Source: Euglena gracilis (Eukaryota > Euglenida > Euglenophyceae > Euglenales). From it: DNA of 64,000 nucleotides. The position numbers were made by a program, and so were the translations under genes. Below, in pieces: positions 18,680 to 26,442 of this stretch; within the stretch, counting starts at the first letter, position 1; every line of letters starts with the position of its first letter. The stretch spans positions 38,348,654 through 38,412,653 of the forward strand of contig CP154957.1 in assembly GCA_039621445.1 (NCBI GenBank), read 5' to 3'. Under the pieces are notes generated by a model that saw only the letters and a program-made list of their open reading frames with translations, was not told the DNA's origin and searched no databases.

Positions 18680-19786
18680 ATGATTCACCGTCTGCGCATC
18701 AACAACTCCACCGAGTTCCTCCCCTCCCGGGGGGGCACGGTCCCCAACGACAAGGGAAAGGTGCAAATTGCCGGAAACTATTTTTATCCGGTGGGTGACA
18801 GTATGGTCACCCCGCCCGAGCCCCAGGCCTACAAGGACGTGAGCTCGGACCGCCGGGAGGGGCTGTCCAGCTTCTTCGCGTTCGGGAAGCGCTCCGCGGA
18901 GCGCGGGGCCTTCCAGCAGGCCCACATGACCCCGAGCGGGGAGCCCGGGGTGCTGAACCTGGCGCTGATGAACAACCAGGGGGTCCCCATCGCCGGGGCC
19001 CCCTTCAAGTGGGGCAACCGGCGCATGCGCACCGATGCCAAGGACATGTTCAAGTACGTGGACCGGGACTACTTCCAAACGGCCATCTCCCTCGAGAACG
19101 AGCGCGTGTCCTACGTGACCCAGATGATTTCGCTGGTGATCGGCATGCCGGCCGAGAACGTGATCAACCTGTTCGGGTGGGACTTCTACGAGGCGCTGGC
19201 CGGCGACGCGGACCCCTATCCCGTGGGGGAGAACGCCCGGAAGGCGGTGGACCTGTACGCGAGCTACCTCAGCACGGCCGGGATCACCGAGGACGTGGCC
19301 CGGCGCAAACTGCAGCTCTTCAGCCGCTACGCGGACGCGGAGTGCTCCCCCGAGATCATCAGCAACTTCGGCGACAACGACCCCGAGTGGAGCCGGTCCT
19401 TCAACAAGCTCGCCCTGCTCATCGAGTACCAGCCCACCGCCATCCTGTTCGATCACGGATCCCTGGATCCCCTCGACGCCGCGGGGGTGATCCACGGCGA
19501 CAGGGGCGCCCACAACGTGGGCCCGCTGTCCGAGGACGCCCAAAACATACAGACCGCCGCCCGTGTAAAACCGATGTCCCATAGCTTCGCGGACTCCAAC
19601 CGACCGACCACGAACATGCGGACCCGGAACAAGGCGGCAGAGGCCGCCATGGCGGCACAGGCACTACAAAAACAGGCGGAGGCACAGGCGTACGCACAGG
19701 CCCAGGCCCAGACCCAGGCCCAGGCCCAGGCCCAGGCCCAGGCATACACCCAGCAACAGGCTTTAGCCCTCATGCCGAACGTGTAA
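18680..19786 (+). CDS. Gene E, second copy, 368 aa
   Basis: Intact. It differs from copy 1 at a few residues near positions 115-125 and in the Ala/Gln tail, where six residues of AE/AA units are lost and six of AQ units are gained. The compensating in-frame changes suggest repeat slippage under selection for an open frame, before or after integration. Confidence 0.65.
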   Translation: MIHRLRINNSTEFLPSRGGTVPNDKGKVQIAGNYFYPVGDSMVTPPEPQAYKDVSSDRREGLSSFFAFGKRSAERGAFQQAHMTPSGEPGVLNLALMNNQGVPIAGAPFKWGNRRMRTDAKDMFKYVDRDYFQTAISLENERVSYVTQMISLVIGMPAENVINLFGWDFYEALAGDADPYPVGENARKAVDLYASYLSTAGITEDVARRKLQLFSRYADAECSPEIISNFGDNDPEWSRSFNKLALLIEYQPTAILFDHGSLDPLDAAGVIHGDRGAHNVGPLSEDAQNIQTAARVKPMSHSFADSNRPTTNMRTRNKAAEAAMAAQALQKQAEAQAYAQAQAQTQAQAQAQAQAYTQQQALALMPNV

Positions 19787-19796
19787 CAACACGACG

Positions 19797-19804
19797 TTGG
19801 ATCC
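19797..19804 (+). promoter_or_regulatory. TTGGATCC motif of gene F (main copy)
   Basis: 6 nt before the ATG at 19,811. Confidence 0.65.
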
Positions 19805-19810
19805 CTCGCC

Positions 19811-20399
19811 ATGAAGTTCTCCGCCATGTGGGTGAACGACGCCGCCACCAAAACGAAGCCCATGTCGTCCTTCCGGCTGAACCTCCGCGACTCCCTGCAG
19901 CCCGCGGGCGCGGGCGTCCTCGCGGACGGGGGGCTCGTGGGGCAGAGTCTGCACCTCGACCAGGTGCACGTCCAGTTCCGGCCCTCCGTCGACATCCAGC
20001 CCGGCGAGTTCGCCCCGGGGGACTCCGCGGACCGCAACTGGCGGGCGGAGACCTTCGCGCTGTACGTGCGCACGGATCCCGGGATGCGCTGCGTCCTCTA
20101 CTCCAGCCCCGCGCTCGGCGACGGGGGGGTGCACCGCAGCCTCGTGTACAGCACCGCCCTGTTCTGCACGCCGGCCCTCAGCGGGAGCGAGGACTACTGG
20201 TGCCGCAGCTACCGCCCCCTGCGCGACCTGCCCGTGGCCACGGACCTCTGCGCCGGGGGCGACCTCGGGCATCCACCTGTTCTGGCCGCTGGTGCAGGGG
20301 GGTTCCTCCGTCACCAACAGCCCCACCAACAATTGGTACGTCCCGGACTACCGCATCCTGCGGGTGCTCTGCGACTTCAGTCTGCGACCTCTCGCCTGA
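19811..20399 (+). pseudogene. Gene F, second copy (5-nt deletion frameshift)
   Basis: Correct through the position where copy 1 is broken (CRSYRPLRDLPV is read here). At about 20,262 five bases are missing relative to copy 1, shifting the frame over the last 45 or so codons. The original stop is at 20,397-20,399. Each copy therefore preserves the part broken in the other. Confidence 0.55.
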
Positions 20400-20403
20400 G
20401 TTG

Positions 20404-20411
20404 TTGGATCT
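20404..20411 (+). promoter_or_regulatory. TTGGATCT motif of gene G (main copy)
   Basis: Overlaps the end of the gene F region and precedes the ATG at 20,433 by 21 nt of T-rich sequence. Confidence 0.6.
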
Positions 20412-20432
20412 TTTTTCTTTTTGTTTTGGCAT

Positions 20433-21149
20433 ATGGCGGACTACAACCGGGACCCACTGTCGGCGGTATTCACCGCGGACGTGCTGCAACGGCTGCGCGT
20501 CCTGGCGAGCGGCGGCACAACGGGGGGCGGGACCGTGGACCTGGGTCCGGTGAACGCGACCGTCGCGACCTTGCAAACCCAGGTGAATCAGTTTGCCACC
20601 CAGCAGAGCCAACTCAGCACCCAACTCGGTCAGCTCAGCAGCCAGGTCAGCCAACTTTCCAGCCAGGTGGGTCAGCTCAGCAGCGGTAGCAGCAACCAAC
20701 CGACCGCCAACACCGTGAAGGGGTGGATCCTGGGGGCGGGCCTGCCGCGGCCCGTGGCCGTGCTCAGCAGCTCGGCCACCATGGACGCCACCGCGTGGCA
20801 GAGCTGGATCATGCTCAACGGGGACCGGGGCACCCTGACCCTCGGGGCGCCCACGTCGGGCGGGACCACCATGGCCCTCGCCAACTTCTGGACGGACCGC
20901 GTGCCGAACCAGTTCCCCTTCGCCCCCGCCAACTGGTACAACGACGCCGCGCCCAGCGGGGCGTGGACGCTGATCTGCAACATCGGGGGCAGCGCATGGA
21001 ACATCGCCCTGCCGGCGGGGACCTCGGGCAAGAACTCCGCGGGGAACTACATCGGCGGCGCGCAGACGGATTCCCTTGCCGTGGGGAAAATGGCCTTCGT
21101 GATGTGCTGGGCCAAGGACATGCCCGGTTTCTTCTACTGGGCGTTTTAA
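20433..21149 (+). CDS. Gene G, 238-aa fibre-like protein with coiled-coil stalk
   Basis: The N-terminal 40 residues are followed by a stalk of 7-residue repeats (QLSTQLG, QLSSQVS, QLSSQVG; about residues 45-85) expected to form a trimeric coiled coil. A beta-rich C-terminal domain with many Gly/Trp/Ala residues (about 95-238) ends FFYWAF. Such stalk-plus-head proteins are typical of virion fibres or spikes that bind host cells. Receptor and fold are unknown. This copy is intact, and the next gene is also fibre-like. Confidence 0.6.
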   Translation: MADYNRDPLSAVFTADVLQRLRVLASGGTTGGGTVDLGPVNATVATLQTQVNQFATQQSQLSTQLGQLSSQVSQLSSQVGQLSSGSSNQPTANTVKGWILGAGLPRPVAVLSSSATMDATAWQSWIMLNGDRGTLTLGAPTSGGTTMALANFWTDRVPNQFPFAPANWYNDAAPSGAWTLICNIGGSAWNIALPAGTSGKNSAGNYIGGAQTDSLAVGKMAFVMCWAKDMPGFFYWAF

Positions 21150-21164
21150 AAAAAATGTACGGTG

Positions 21165-21172
21165 TTGGATAC
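21165..21172 (+). promoter_or_regulatory. TTGGATAC motif of gene H
   Basis: 18 nt before the ATG at 21,191. An in-frame ATG at 21,155 lies upstream of the motif and was not chosen for that reason. Confidence 0.6.
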
Positions 21173-21190
21173 TTCGTGGACACGGCGGCC

Positions 21191-22093
21191 ATGGACGAGG
21201 TGCGGCGGCAGATCGCGCAGTTGCAGACGTCGGTCACCACCCTCAGCACGTCGGGGACGGCGCCCCTGGCGGTGGACCTCTCGGCCTACGCCACGACCGC
21301 GGCCGTCACCGCGCGGCTGGCGGACTACCTCACGGCGGCCGCCGCCGCGGCCACCTACGCCACCAAATCCGCCCTGGAGGCGCTGTCGGGCACCGTGACC
21401 ACGGTGAGCAACAGTCTGGGCGGTTTTCTGACCAAAACGGAGGCGGCGGCCACCTACGCCACCAAGACCGCCCTGGAGGCATTGTCGGGAACGGTCAGCA
21501 ATGCACTGGGAAATTTCCTCACCAAAGCGGATGCCACATCCACCTACGCCACGCAGACCGCCCTGAAGGTGCTCTCGGACACCGTGGCGTCCCTGCCCGC
21601 CAACCAGGTGGGTGGGGGGCGCGAAATGCGCATGGCCTACGGCGTCAATTCCGGTCAGGGTGGGTTCGGTGTGCATTGGCGGTTGTTGGAAAACGGCACG
21701 GGACTCGTCCACGACAACTCGGGGAGTCCAAATTTCTCCAACGGGACGAAATCGAGGATGATCGTGAACGTCCAATGGACGCTCTCGTTCCAACCAACAG
21801 GTGACGGATATCGCGCCGCGCTGTTGTACTTCTATCCGCAAGACAAGACCGCACTGCGGAAGGTGGTGGGCTACGCTTACCACTATCATCAACGCGACGA
21901 CGGCAACGGGTCTAGTCTGTCGTCCAACGCTACGTTTCCGTTGGAACCCGGTGACGGTTTCCACATCGAGTGCCGGGGCACACTGATCGCCAACGCGGAT
22001 GCCGCCAACCCGTACGTACCGGAGCTTTCATTCTACGATCCGATGGCTCGATACCCGGGAACAATCACCATACTGGCCATGCCAGAGGTGTAA
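21191..22093 (+). CDS. Gene H, 300-aa phage-tail-fibre-like spike protein
   Basis: The N-terminal coiled-coil start (EVRRQIAQLQTSVTTL) is followed by three imperfect repeats of about 30 residues built on YATKSALEALSGTV and FLTKTEA. This resembles the shaft repeats of phage tail fibres and of virus head fibres. From about residue 130 a beta-rich globular domain follows (WRLLENGTGLVHDN, QWTLSFQPTGDGYR) and ends TILAMPEV. It probably forms a trimeric receptor-binding spike. Only one copy exists here because copy 1 breaks in the preceding gene. Confidence 0.65.
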   Translation: MDEVRRQIAQLQTSVTTLSTSGTAPLAVDLSAYATTAAVTARLADYLTAAAAAATYATKSALEALSGTVTTVSNSLGGFLTKTEAAATYATKTALEALSGTVSNALGNFLTKADATSTYATQTALKVLSDTVASLPANQVGGGREMRMAYGVNSGQGGFGVHWRLLENGTGLVHDNSGSPNFSNGTKSRMIVNVQWTLSFQPTGDGYRAALLYFYPQDKTALRKVVGYAYHYHQRDDGNGSSLSSNATFPLEPGDGFHIECRGTLIANADAANPYVPELSFYDPMARYPGTITILAMPEV

Positions 22094-22102
22094 CACAACC
22101 CG

Positions 22103-22110
22103 TTGGATGC
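22103..22110 (+). promoter_or_regulatory. TTGGATGC motif of gene I
   Basis: Just after the gene H stop. The motif itself contains an ATG (22,107) followed by a run of ten C residues. Nine C residues would put that ATG in frame with gene I. Confidence 0.45.
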
Positions 22111-22158
22111 AACCCCCCCCCCAACCAACTGGAACACTGGCTGGACGACGCGGCCCAG

Positions 22159-22383
22159 ATGGGGTTGATGCTCTACCGGATGCGGATGGACTCCCGGTGG
22201 CAGCAGCGCGTGGTGCACGCCCCCCAGTTGCCCCCGTACCGACAAACCCCCCCACCCCCGCCACCACCACCGCATCCCCCGCCGCACACCCCGGGTGTTG
22301 GATCCTTTTTGTACCGCCCCACCAACCCACCGCCGTTGGAGCTCGCCACCGTCCGGTACACCCCCCAACCCGACCTCCGGTGA
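22159..22383 (+). CDS. Gene I, about 74-aa Pro/His-rich protein
   Basis: The reading frame continues from about 22,120 (NQLEHWLDDAAQ), suggesting that the true start is the ATG in the upstream motif, now out of frame by one C in a homopolymer. The first safe ATG is 22,159 (MGLMLYRMRM). The C-terminal half is a proline run. Not recognised. It also contains the motif that may serve gene J. Confidence 0.35.
   Translation: MGLMLYRMRMDSRWQQRVVHAPQLPPYRQTPPPPPPPPHPPPHTPGVGSFLYRPTNPPPLELATVRYTPQPDLR
22298..22305 (+). promoter_or_regulatory. TTGGATCC motif upstream of gene J
   Basis: Followed by a T run like the capsid gene motif, but 81 nt before the gene J ATG, which is much farther than elsewhere. 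Confidence 0.4.
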
Positions 22384-22386
22384 ATC

Positions 22387-22719
22387 ATGTCGATGTCCGC
22401 CGCGTTCAACCCCGAAATGATCCCGCTCGGCGACCCCGCGGGCGCCGCGGCCACCCGGCCGGGCGGGTGGATCGTCCGCATGGCCGACGAGGCGGCCTAC
22501 CTGACCATCATGCTGTACATCTCGGACGCCACCAACTTCACCAGCTTCTTCTACCCCGTGCCGCTGATGATGGCCCGGGACCCGGTGATCGTCCAGTGCC
22601 TGCGGTACGGGATGCAGTTCGCCACGCTGAAGGAGATCCAGCACTGGCTGGAGGCCGTGGGCATCCCCACCCGGCTGTTCGGTCACTACCTGGCCGGCAT
22701 CACCGAGCGCGTCCTCTGA
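22387..22719 (+). CDS. Gene J, 110-aa viral protein of unknown function
   Basis: Starts MSMSAAFN 3 nt after the gene I stop. It has moderately hydrophobic stretches (about 35-60) with aromatic residues (FTSFFYPV) and a helical C-terminus. Intact. No family recognised. Confidence 0.5.
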   Translation: MSMSAAFNPEMIPLGDPAGAAATRPGGWIVRMADEAAYLTIMLYISDATNFTSFFYPVPLMMARDPVIVQCLRYGMQFATLKEIQHWLEAVGIPTRLFGHYLAGITERVL

Positions 22720-22731
22720 CCGCCACCGCTG

Positions 22732-22739
22732 TAGGATAC
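22732..22739 (+). promoter_or_regulatory. Degenerate motif (TAGGATAC) of gene K
   Basis: TAGGATAC instead of TTGGATAC, ending only 4 nt before the ATG at 22,744. Confidence 0.4.
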
Positions 22740-22743
22740 TACG

Positions 22744-23100
22744 ATGGACGTCGACGGACCCGCGGTCTGCAGTGAGCGATTCAAGCCCTACGACGCGACC
22801 ACCATCCCGTGGAAGCGCCGGGCCAACATCGGCAACTGGACCGGCGCCCGCCGTCCCCGGTACCCCGCGGTGTGGCGGCCGTACACCAACAACCCGCACC
22901 GTCACATCATCGGGGACCGATCGGTCATCACCCGCATGCACCACACCGGCTATGCCAAGGATGTCATCGGGTCGTTCAACCGGAGCGCGACGCCCCTTCT
23001 CCCGCTGTCCGCCCGCTCCGCGTTCGACGGTGCGCCCAACGTCCTTCGGAGCGTCCCCGCCCTCGGGGGACGACGCCATTGGCTCTTCGACGAGTCCTGA
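22744..23100 (+). CDS. Gene K, 118-aa Arg/Pro-rich protein
   Basis: Starts MDVDGPAV, basic, with no hydrophobic helix. The coding signal continues past its stop in another frame to 23,242 (ending RRSQRFAPPLP). Gene K may therefore have been longer, with a frameshift near 23,095, or a separate short gene follows. Not recognised. Confidence 0.45.
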   Translation: MDVDGPAVCSERFKPYDATTIPWKRRANIGNWTGARRPRYPAVWRPYTNNPHRHIIGDRSVITRMHHTGYAKDVIGSFNRSATPLLPLSARSAFDGAPNVLRSVPALGGRRHWLFDES

Positions 23101-23242
23101 TGCGCACCACCTCTGGCATCTGACCCGCACGTGCTGGTTCCACACCCGCAACTGGCTTCGCCGGATGCAGTGGATCCGCGGCACCTACGTTGAACCCTTC
23201 CTGTACCGTCGCAGCCAACGCTTCGCCCCGCCGCTTCCCTGA
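23099..23242 (+). pseudogene. Coding-like tail after gene K
   Basis: Forty-seven codons (DAHHLWHLTRTCWFH and on) ending at a TGA at 23,240, with codon use like the viral genes and no convincing start. It is either the displaced C-terminus of gene K or a fragment. Confidence 0.3.
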
Positions 23243-23430
23243 CCCGCTCCGCTGCGTCGCTGTACACTCTGCCCCCGCTCCCCGGACACTCGAGACTGAA
23301 CCGCCGCCCGTTGGGCACCAAAGATTCCCCGCCGTTGCTTCGTGCCTCGCCTCTTCGTGTTGATGGAAGGATGGATTGGTCACAATGGTTGTTATAGGGG
23401 TTTTGGGATGGAATTGGGATTGGGATGTTG

Positions 23431-23466
23431 GGGGAATAATATACAAACAAAAAAAATCAATTTCGC
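23431..23466 (+). promoter_or_regulatory. AT-rich candidate early promoter of the replication gene
   Basis: An AT-rich stretch (AATAATATACAAACAAAAAA) stands out in GC-rich surroundings 40-75 nt before the ATG at 23,506. No TTGGAT motif occurs here, unlike the structural genes. The 23,243-23,430 interval holds nothing else I recognise. Confidence 0.35.
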
Positions 23467-23505
23467 CGTTCTCGCACAGATCTCTTGCGACCAACCCGCC
23501 ACAGC

Positions 23506-23786
23506 ATGCAACTCATCAAGCGGAACCGCGACAGCCAGCAGTACCGCGTGGGCGACCTGCGCCTCGGCGCGGGCTCCCAGCTGGTACAGTTCAGCGTCAT
23601 GGTCCGCAACGCGCCCTCCGACCCGGCGTCGACCACCTCGTGGCGCACGTTCCGGGCCGTGGTGGACGTACCCCCGGGCAGCCCCAACGAGCAGTAGCGG
23701 GTGGAGGAGATCATCCGCACCGAGCTCAAAACCAACTTCGCCGCCTTCGGGATGTACGCCCGCGACAACCTCCCCGACCTCTACGG
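23506..23786 (+). pseudogene. Replication gene, N-terminal fragment with in-frame TAG
   Basis: The ATG at 23,506 (MQLIKRNRDS) opens a frame that meets TAG at 23,695 (after GSPNEQ) and continues in the same frame (RVEEIIRTELKTNFAAF) to about 23,786. There the coding strand flips. The single stop is easily explained by CAG or CGG to TAG, or it could be read through. The fragment is joined to the inverted segment 23,787-25,565. Fold unknown. By position it is the N-terminus of the polymerase-helicase protein. Confidence 0.5.
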
Positions 23787-25565
23787 TGAGGAGGCCGCGG
23801 TGGAGGAGGGCGCGGAGCATGCGGTGGCTCATGGTGCGCTTCTCCGCGTCGGGGGCGAAGCAGGGGAGGCGCTCCCAGTCGGCGTGGGTTCCGCGGGCCT
23901 GCCGCTCGGCGGCGGAGGGGATGCGGACGAGGTAGTGTCCGATGGGGATCGCGGCGTGTTCGACGGCGTCGAAGGGGACCACGCGGTTGGTGAGGTCGTG
24001 GATGGGGAACTCGTCGCGGTCCGCGTGCATGGCGAGGAGGGTGGCCGTGTAGCTGCGGATGAGGTCCACGCGCCGGCGCTGGTTCTCGGGGATGAGCTCG
24101 GCGGGGGGCGCGTCGTCCCGCTCGGGGAGGGTGTAGGGGGGGTGGAAGGTCTTCTGGAGGAGCTTGGGGCGGTGGTAGGGGTGGTGGTTGTCGAGGAGGC
24201 GCTGGAGGTTGGGGGGGTACTGCGACAGGCAGTCCCAGAGGCCGGTGCCGAAGCGGCCGATCCGGGACAGCTCCTTGTACAGCATGCGCCAGGCGTAGGA
24301 GGCGATGCCCACGGGGCGGAAGGGCTCCTTGGGGTAGAGGAGGGTGTGCAGTTTGATGAGTTGGTGGATGTCGGGGACGGCCACCCACACGACGTTCTTG
24401 ATGCGCAGCTGCTTGCAGTGGCCGTTGAAGCTGCGCGCGGCGGTGGTGGGGTCCCAGGCCAGGATGCGGGTGCAGTAGTGGTAGAGGAACTCGACGTCGG
24501 GCTCGTCGGTGCAGATGTAGAAGTGGATGAGGTGGGCGTGGGGGCCCTCTTGGTAGTCGGGGCGGAGCTTGGCGCGGACGAGGGCCTGGTCGTCGGCCTT
24601 GGTGAAGAAGTGGAAGCGGTCGGTGTCTGTCACGAGGGGGTACTGGGGCGTCGTCTTTTTGTTGGCGTTGCCCACGCGGTCGACGCCCGACCGGACCGAC
24701 TGCACGTCCTCGAAGTCGTCCTCGCGCTCGTCCACCTCCCAGTCGATGGGGGCGTCGGGTCCGGCGACGGCCTCCGCGTCCCGCTGCGAGGCCGGGGTGG
24801 TGTCCGGGTGCAGGACGCGGTCCAGGGAGCGCATGCGCTTGCGGCGGTTGGGGGTGGTCTCCGTCTCGTGTCCGTTGTGGAGGCCGGCCGAGCCGTCCAT
24901 CATGTGGTAGCCGGTGAAGCGACGCCGTCCGAGGCGGTGGGCGGCCGTTTTCATGATGCTGTGGATCACATCCTTGTCCGTGAAGGGGACGACGTGATCG
25001 CCCACAACGGTGTAGGCGACGGTGCGGAAGTCCTTGCGGGGCTTCTCCGGGATGTGCAGGAGGATGATGCCGCGCGTGATGTCGAGGGCGGCGTGGCCGT
25101 AGCGGAAGGCCTCGGCGTGCGCCTGGATGTCCGCGGGGGAGAGTCCGTCGGTGAGGGCGCCCACGGCGTGGCCGTTGGCGTTCAGCCACTCGTTGGCCAC
25201 AGCGGGCTCGAACATCCTCATTTGAATACCACGACAGCGCTCCGAGGGGGGGTTGCGCTCCCGCAGCATCTCGTAGGCGCACATGCGGTTGCACTCGTGG
25301 GCCGCGACCTCGTCGGGGATGAGGCGCATCAGCGTGGGCACGTCCACCCCCTGGATGTGGTAGCGGAAGGAGCGGTGCTTGGGGCGGATGTCGTCGAGGT
25401 AGCCGAAGCACTTGCGTTTGGCGAAGTAGTCCTTTTGGCGCCGCAGGATGGTGTCCCGGTCGGCGTCGGAGCCGCGGGCGAGGATGCGGAAGACGTCCTC
25501 GTTGGTGAGCACCTGCTGGGAGCCGTTCCACACCGCCACGGGCTCCTGGGCCACCCACGCCCGCC
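23787..25565 (-). pseudogene. Replication gene, inverted middle fragment with polymerase-like palm start
   Basis: A minus-strand frame of about 590 codons has neither its own start nor stop at its ends; at both edges it merely runs on into antisense of the plus-strand fragments. It contains an exonuclease-like region (HLIHFYICTDEPDVEFLYHY, then KNVVWVAVPD) and, near its end, RRVDLIRSYTATLL, resembling family B polymerase motif A (D-x-x-x-x-Y). IPIGHYLVRIP and HRMLRALLHRGLL follow. Read in its own orientation it fits between the flanking plus-strand fragments, so I interpret it as an internal inversion. Polymerase identity is inferred from motif order. Confidence 0.5.
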
Positions 25566-25765
25566 GCCAGTCCAACTTCGGCGCGGCCCTCGTCACCGCC
25601 TTCGCCAACCTCATCGACACCGTCTACAAACACCCGGGGCTCCAGGACCCCGCGGACGCCGCCATCCCCAAGAAGCTCATCAACCAACTCGTGGGCCTGT
25701 GCAACGGCACCACCGTCCCCTACTCCGGCAACCGCTACGTCTTCCGCAGTCTCGAGGAGATGTAC
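25566..25765 (+). pseudogene. Replication gene, fragment with polymerase motif B-like sequence
   Basis: Plus-strand frame NFGAALVTAFANLIDT to SLEEMY. PKKLINQLVGLCNG matches the K-x-x-x-N-x-x-x-G pattern expected for the fingers/motif B helix of family B-like polymerases. The frame resumes exactly after the transposon at 26,447 (…EEMY then QLMLRVY), so the two parts were one exon. Confidence 0.5.
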
Positions 25766-26442
25766 TATAAGTGTCTGATAATTTCCCCGCCCCCACGGAG
25801 CCCAAAACCAGGGGGGAGGAAAATTATCGACCGGTTTTTCATTTGACAGATTTTCTCATGCCCGTGAAGGAATCACTAATGGCCCGTGGGAAGTCCCGTG
25901 GGACAGCACCTGGCAAGCGTCATATCGAGCAACGCAACAAGGGCAAATATAGCCTGCACGATGCAGGTTTTGTTGCACTTGTGTTGCAAGATTATCGAAA
26001 CCGAGTGCACATCACGGACAACAGTGGGCAGATCCTGCTGCGAAAGGAGTTGAGCCAAGGCGCATTTGTGCAAGAGTGGCAGAGGACAAGTGGGGAGGAG
26101 CAGCTTTCCGCACAGCACCTGCGCAAATGGCTGTCCAAGGGTAGCACACCCGGACCAGCCGGGGAGAGTGCGGGGAGATGAGCAGGAGCATGAGGCTCCT
26201 GCTGAACGCACCGATGCCCTCGATGCTCAACTGGCAGCCGAGCTCTTTGCTCAGCTCAACAACTTGCGTCCTCGTCGCAAGTGAGAGGGCGTCAGCGGCG
26301 ATCCTTCACCTTCTCATGCTTTGCAGGCCTCGGGAATTTTTTTAGGGGGGGAAAATTATCAGACGGTTTTCCATTTCCAGATTTTGGGCCAAAATCAGGG
26401 GGGGGGAAATTATCGACCGGGGAAAATTATCAGACACTTACA
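25766..26442. mobile_element. 677-bp transposon with 23-bp inverted ends and GTAC target duplication
   Basis: The left end reads TATAAGTGTCTGATAATTTC and the right end is its inverse with one or two changes (TGTAAGTGTCTGATAATTTT). GTAC flanks both sides (25,762-25,765 and 26,443-26,446). Subterminal GGAAAATTATCGACCGG-like blocks repeat near both ends. The interior has a 136-codon frame (25,771-26,181, containing KGKYSLHDAGFVALVLQDY) without a recognised transposase domain, so the element is probably non-autonomous. Its removal restores the frame of the replication gene. Confidence 0.75.

Noticed and set aside
23701-25770. A 689-codon plus-strand frame
   Set aside because: It is antisense to the inverted polymerase fragment for most of its length; only its two ends are genuine coding sequence.
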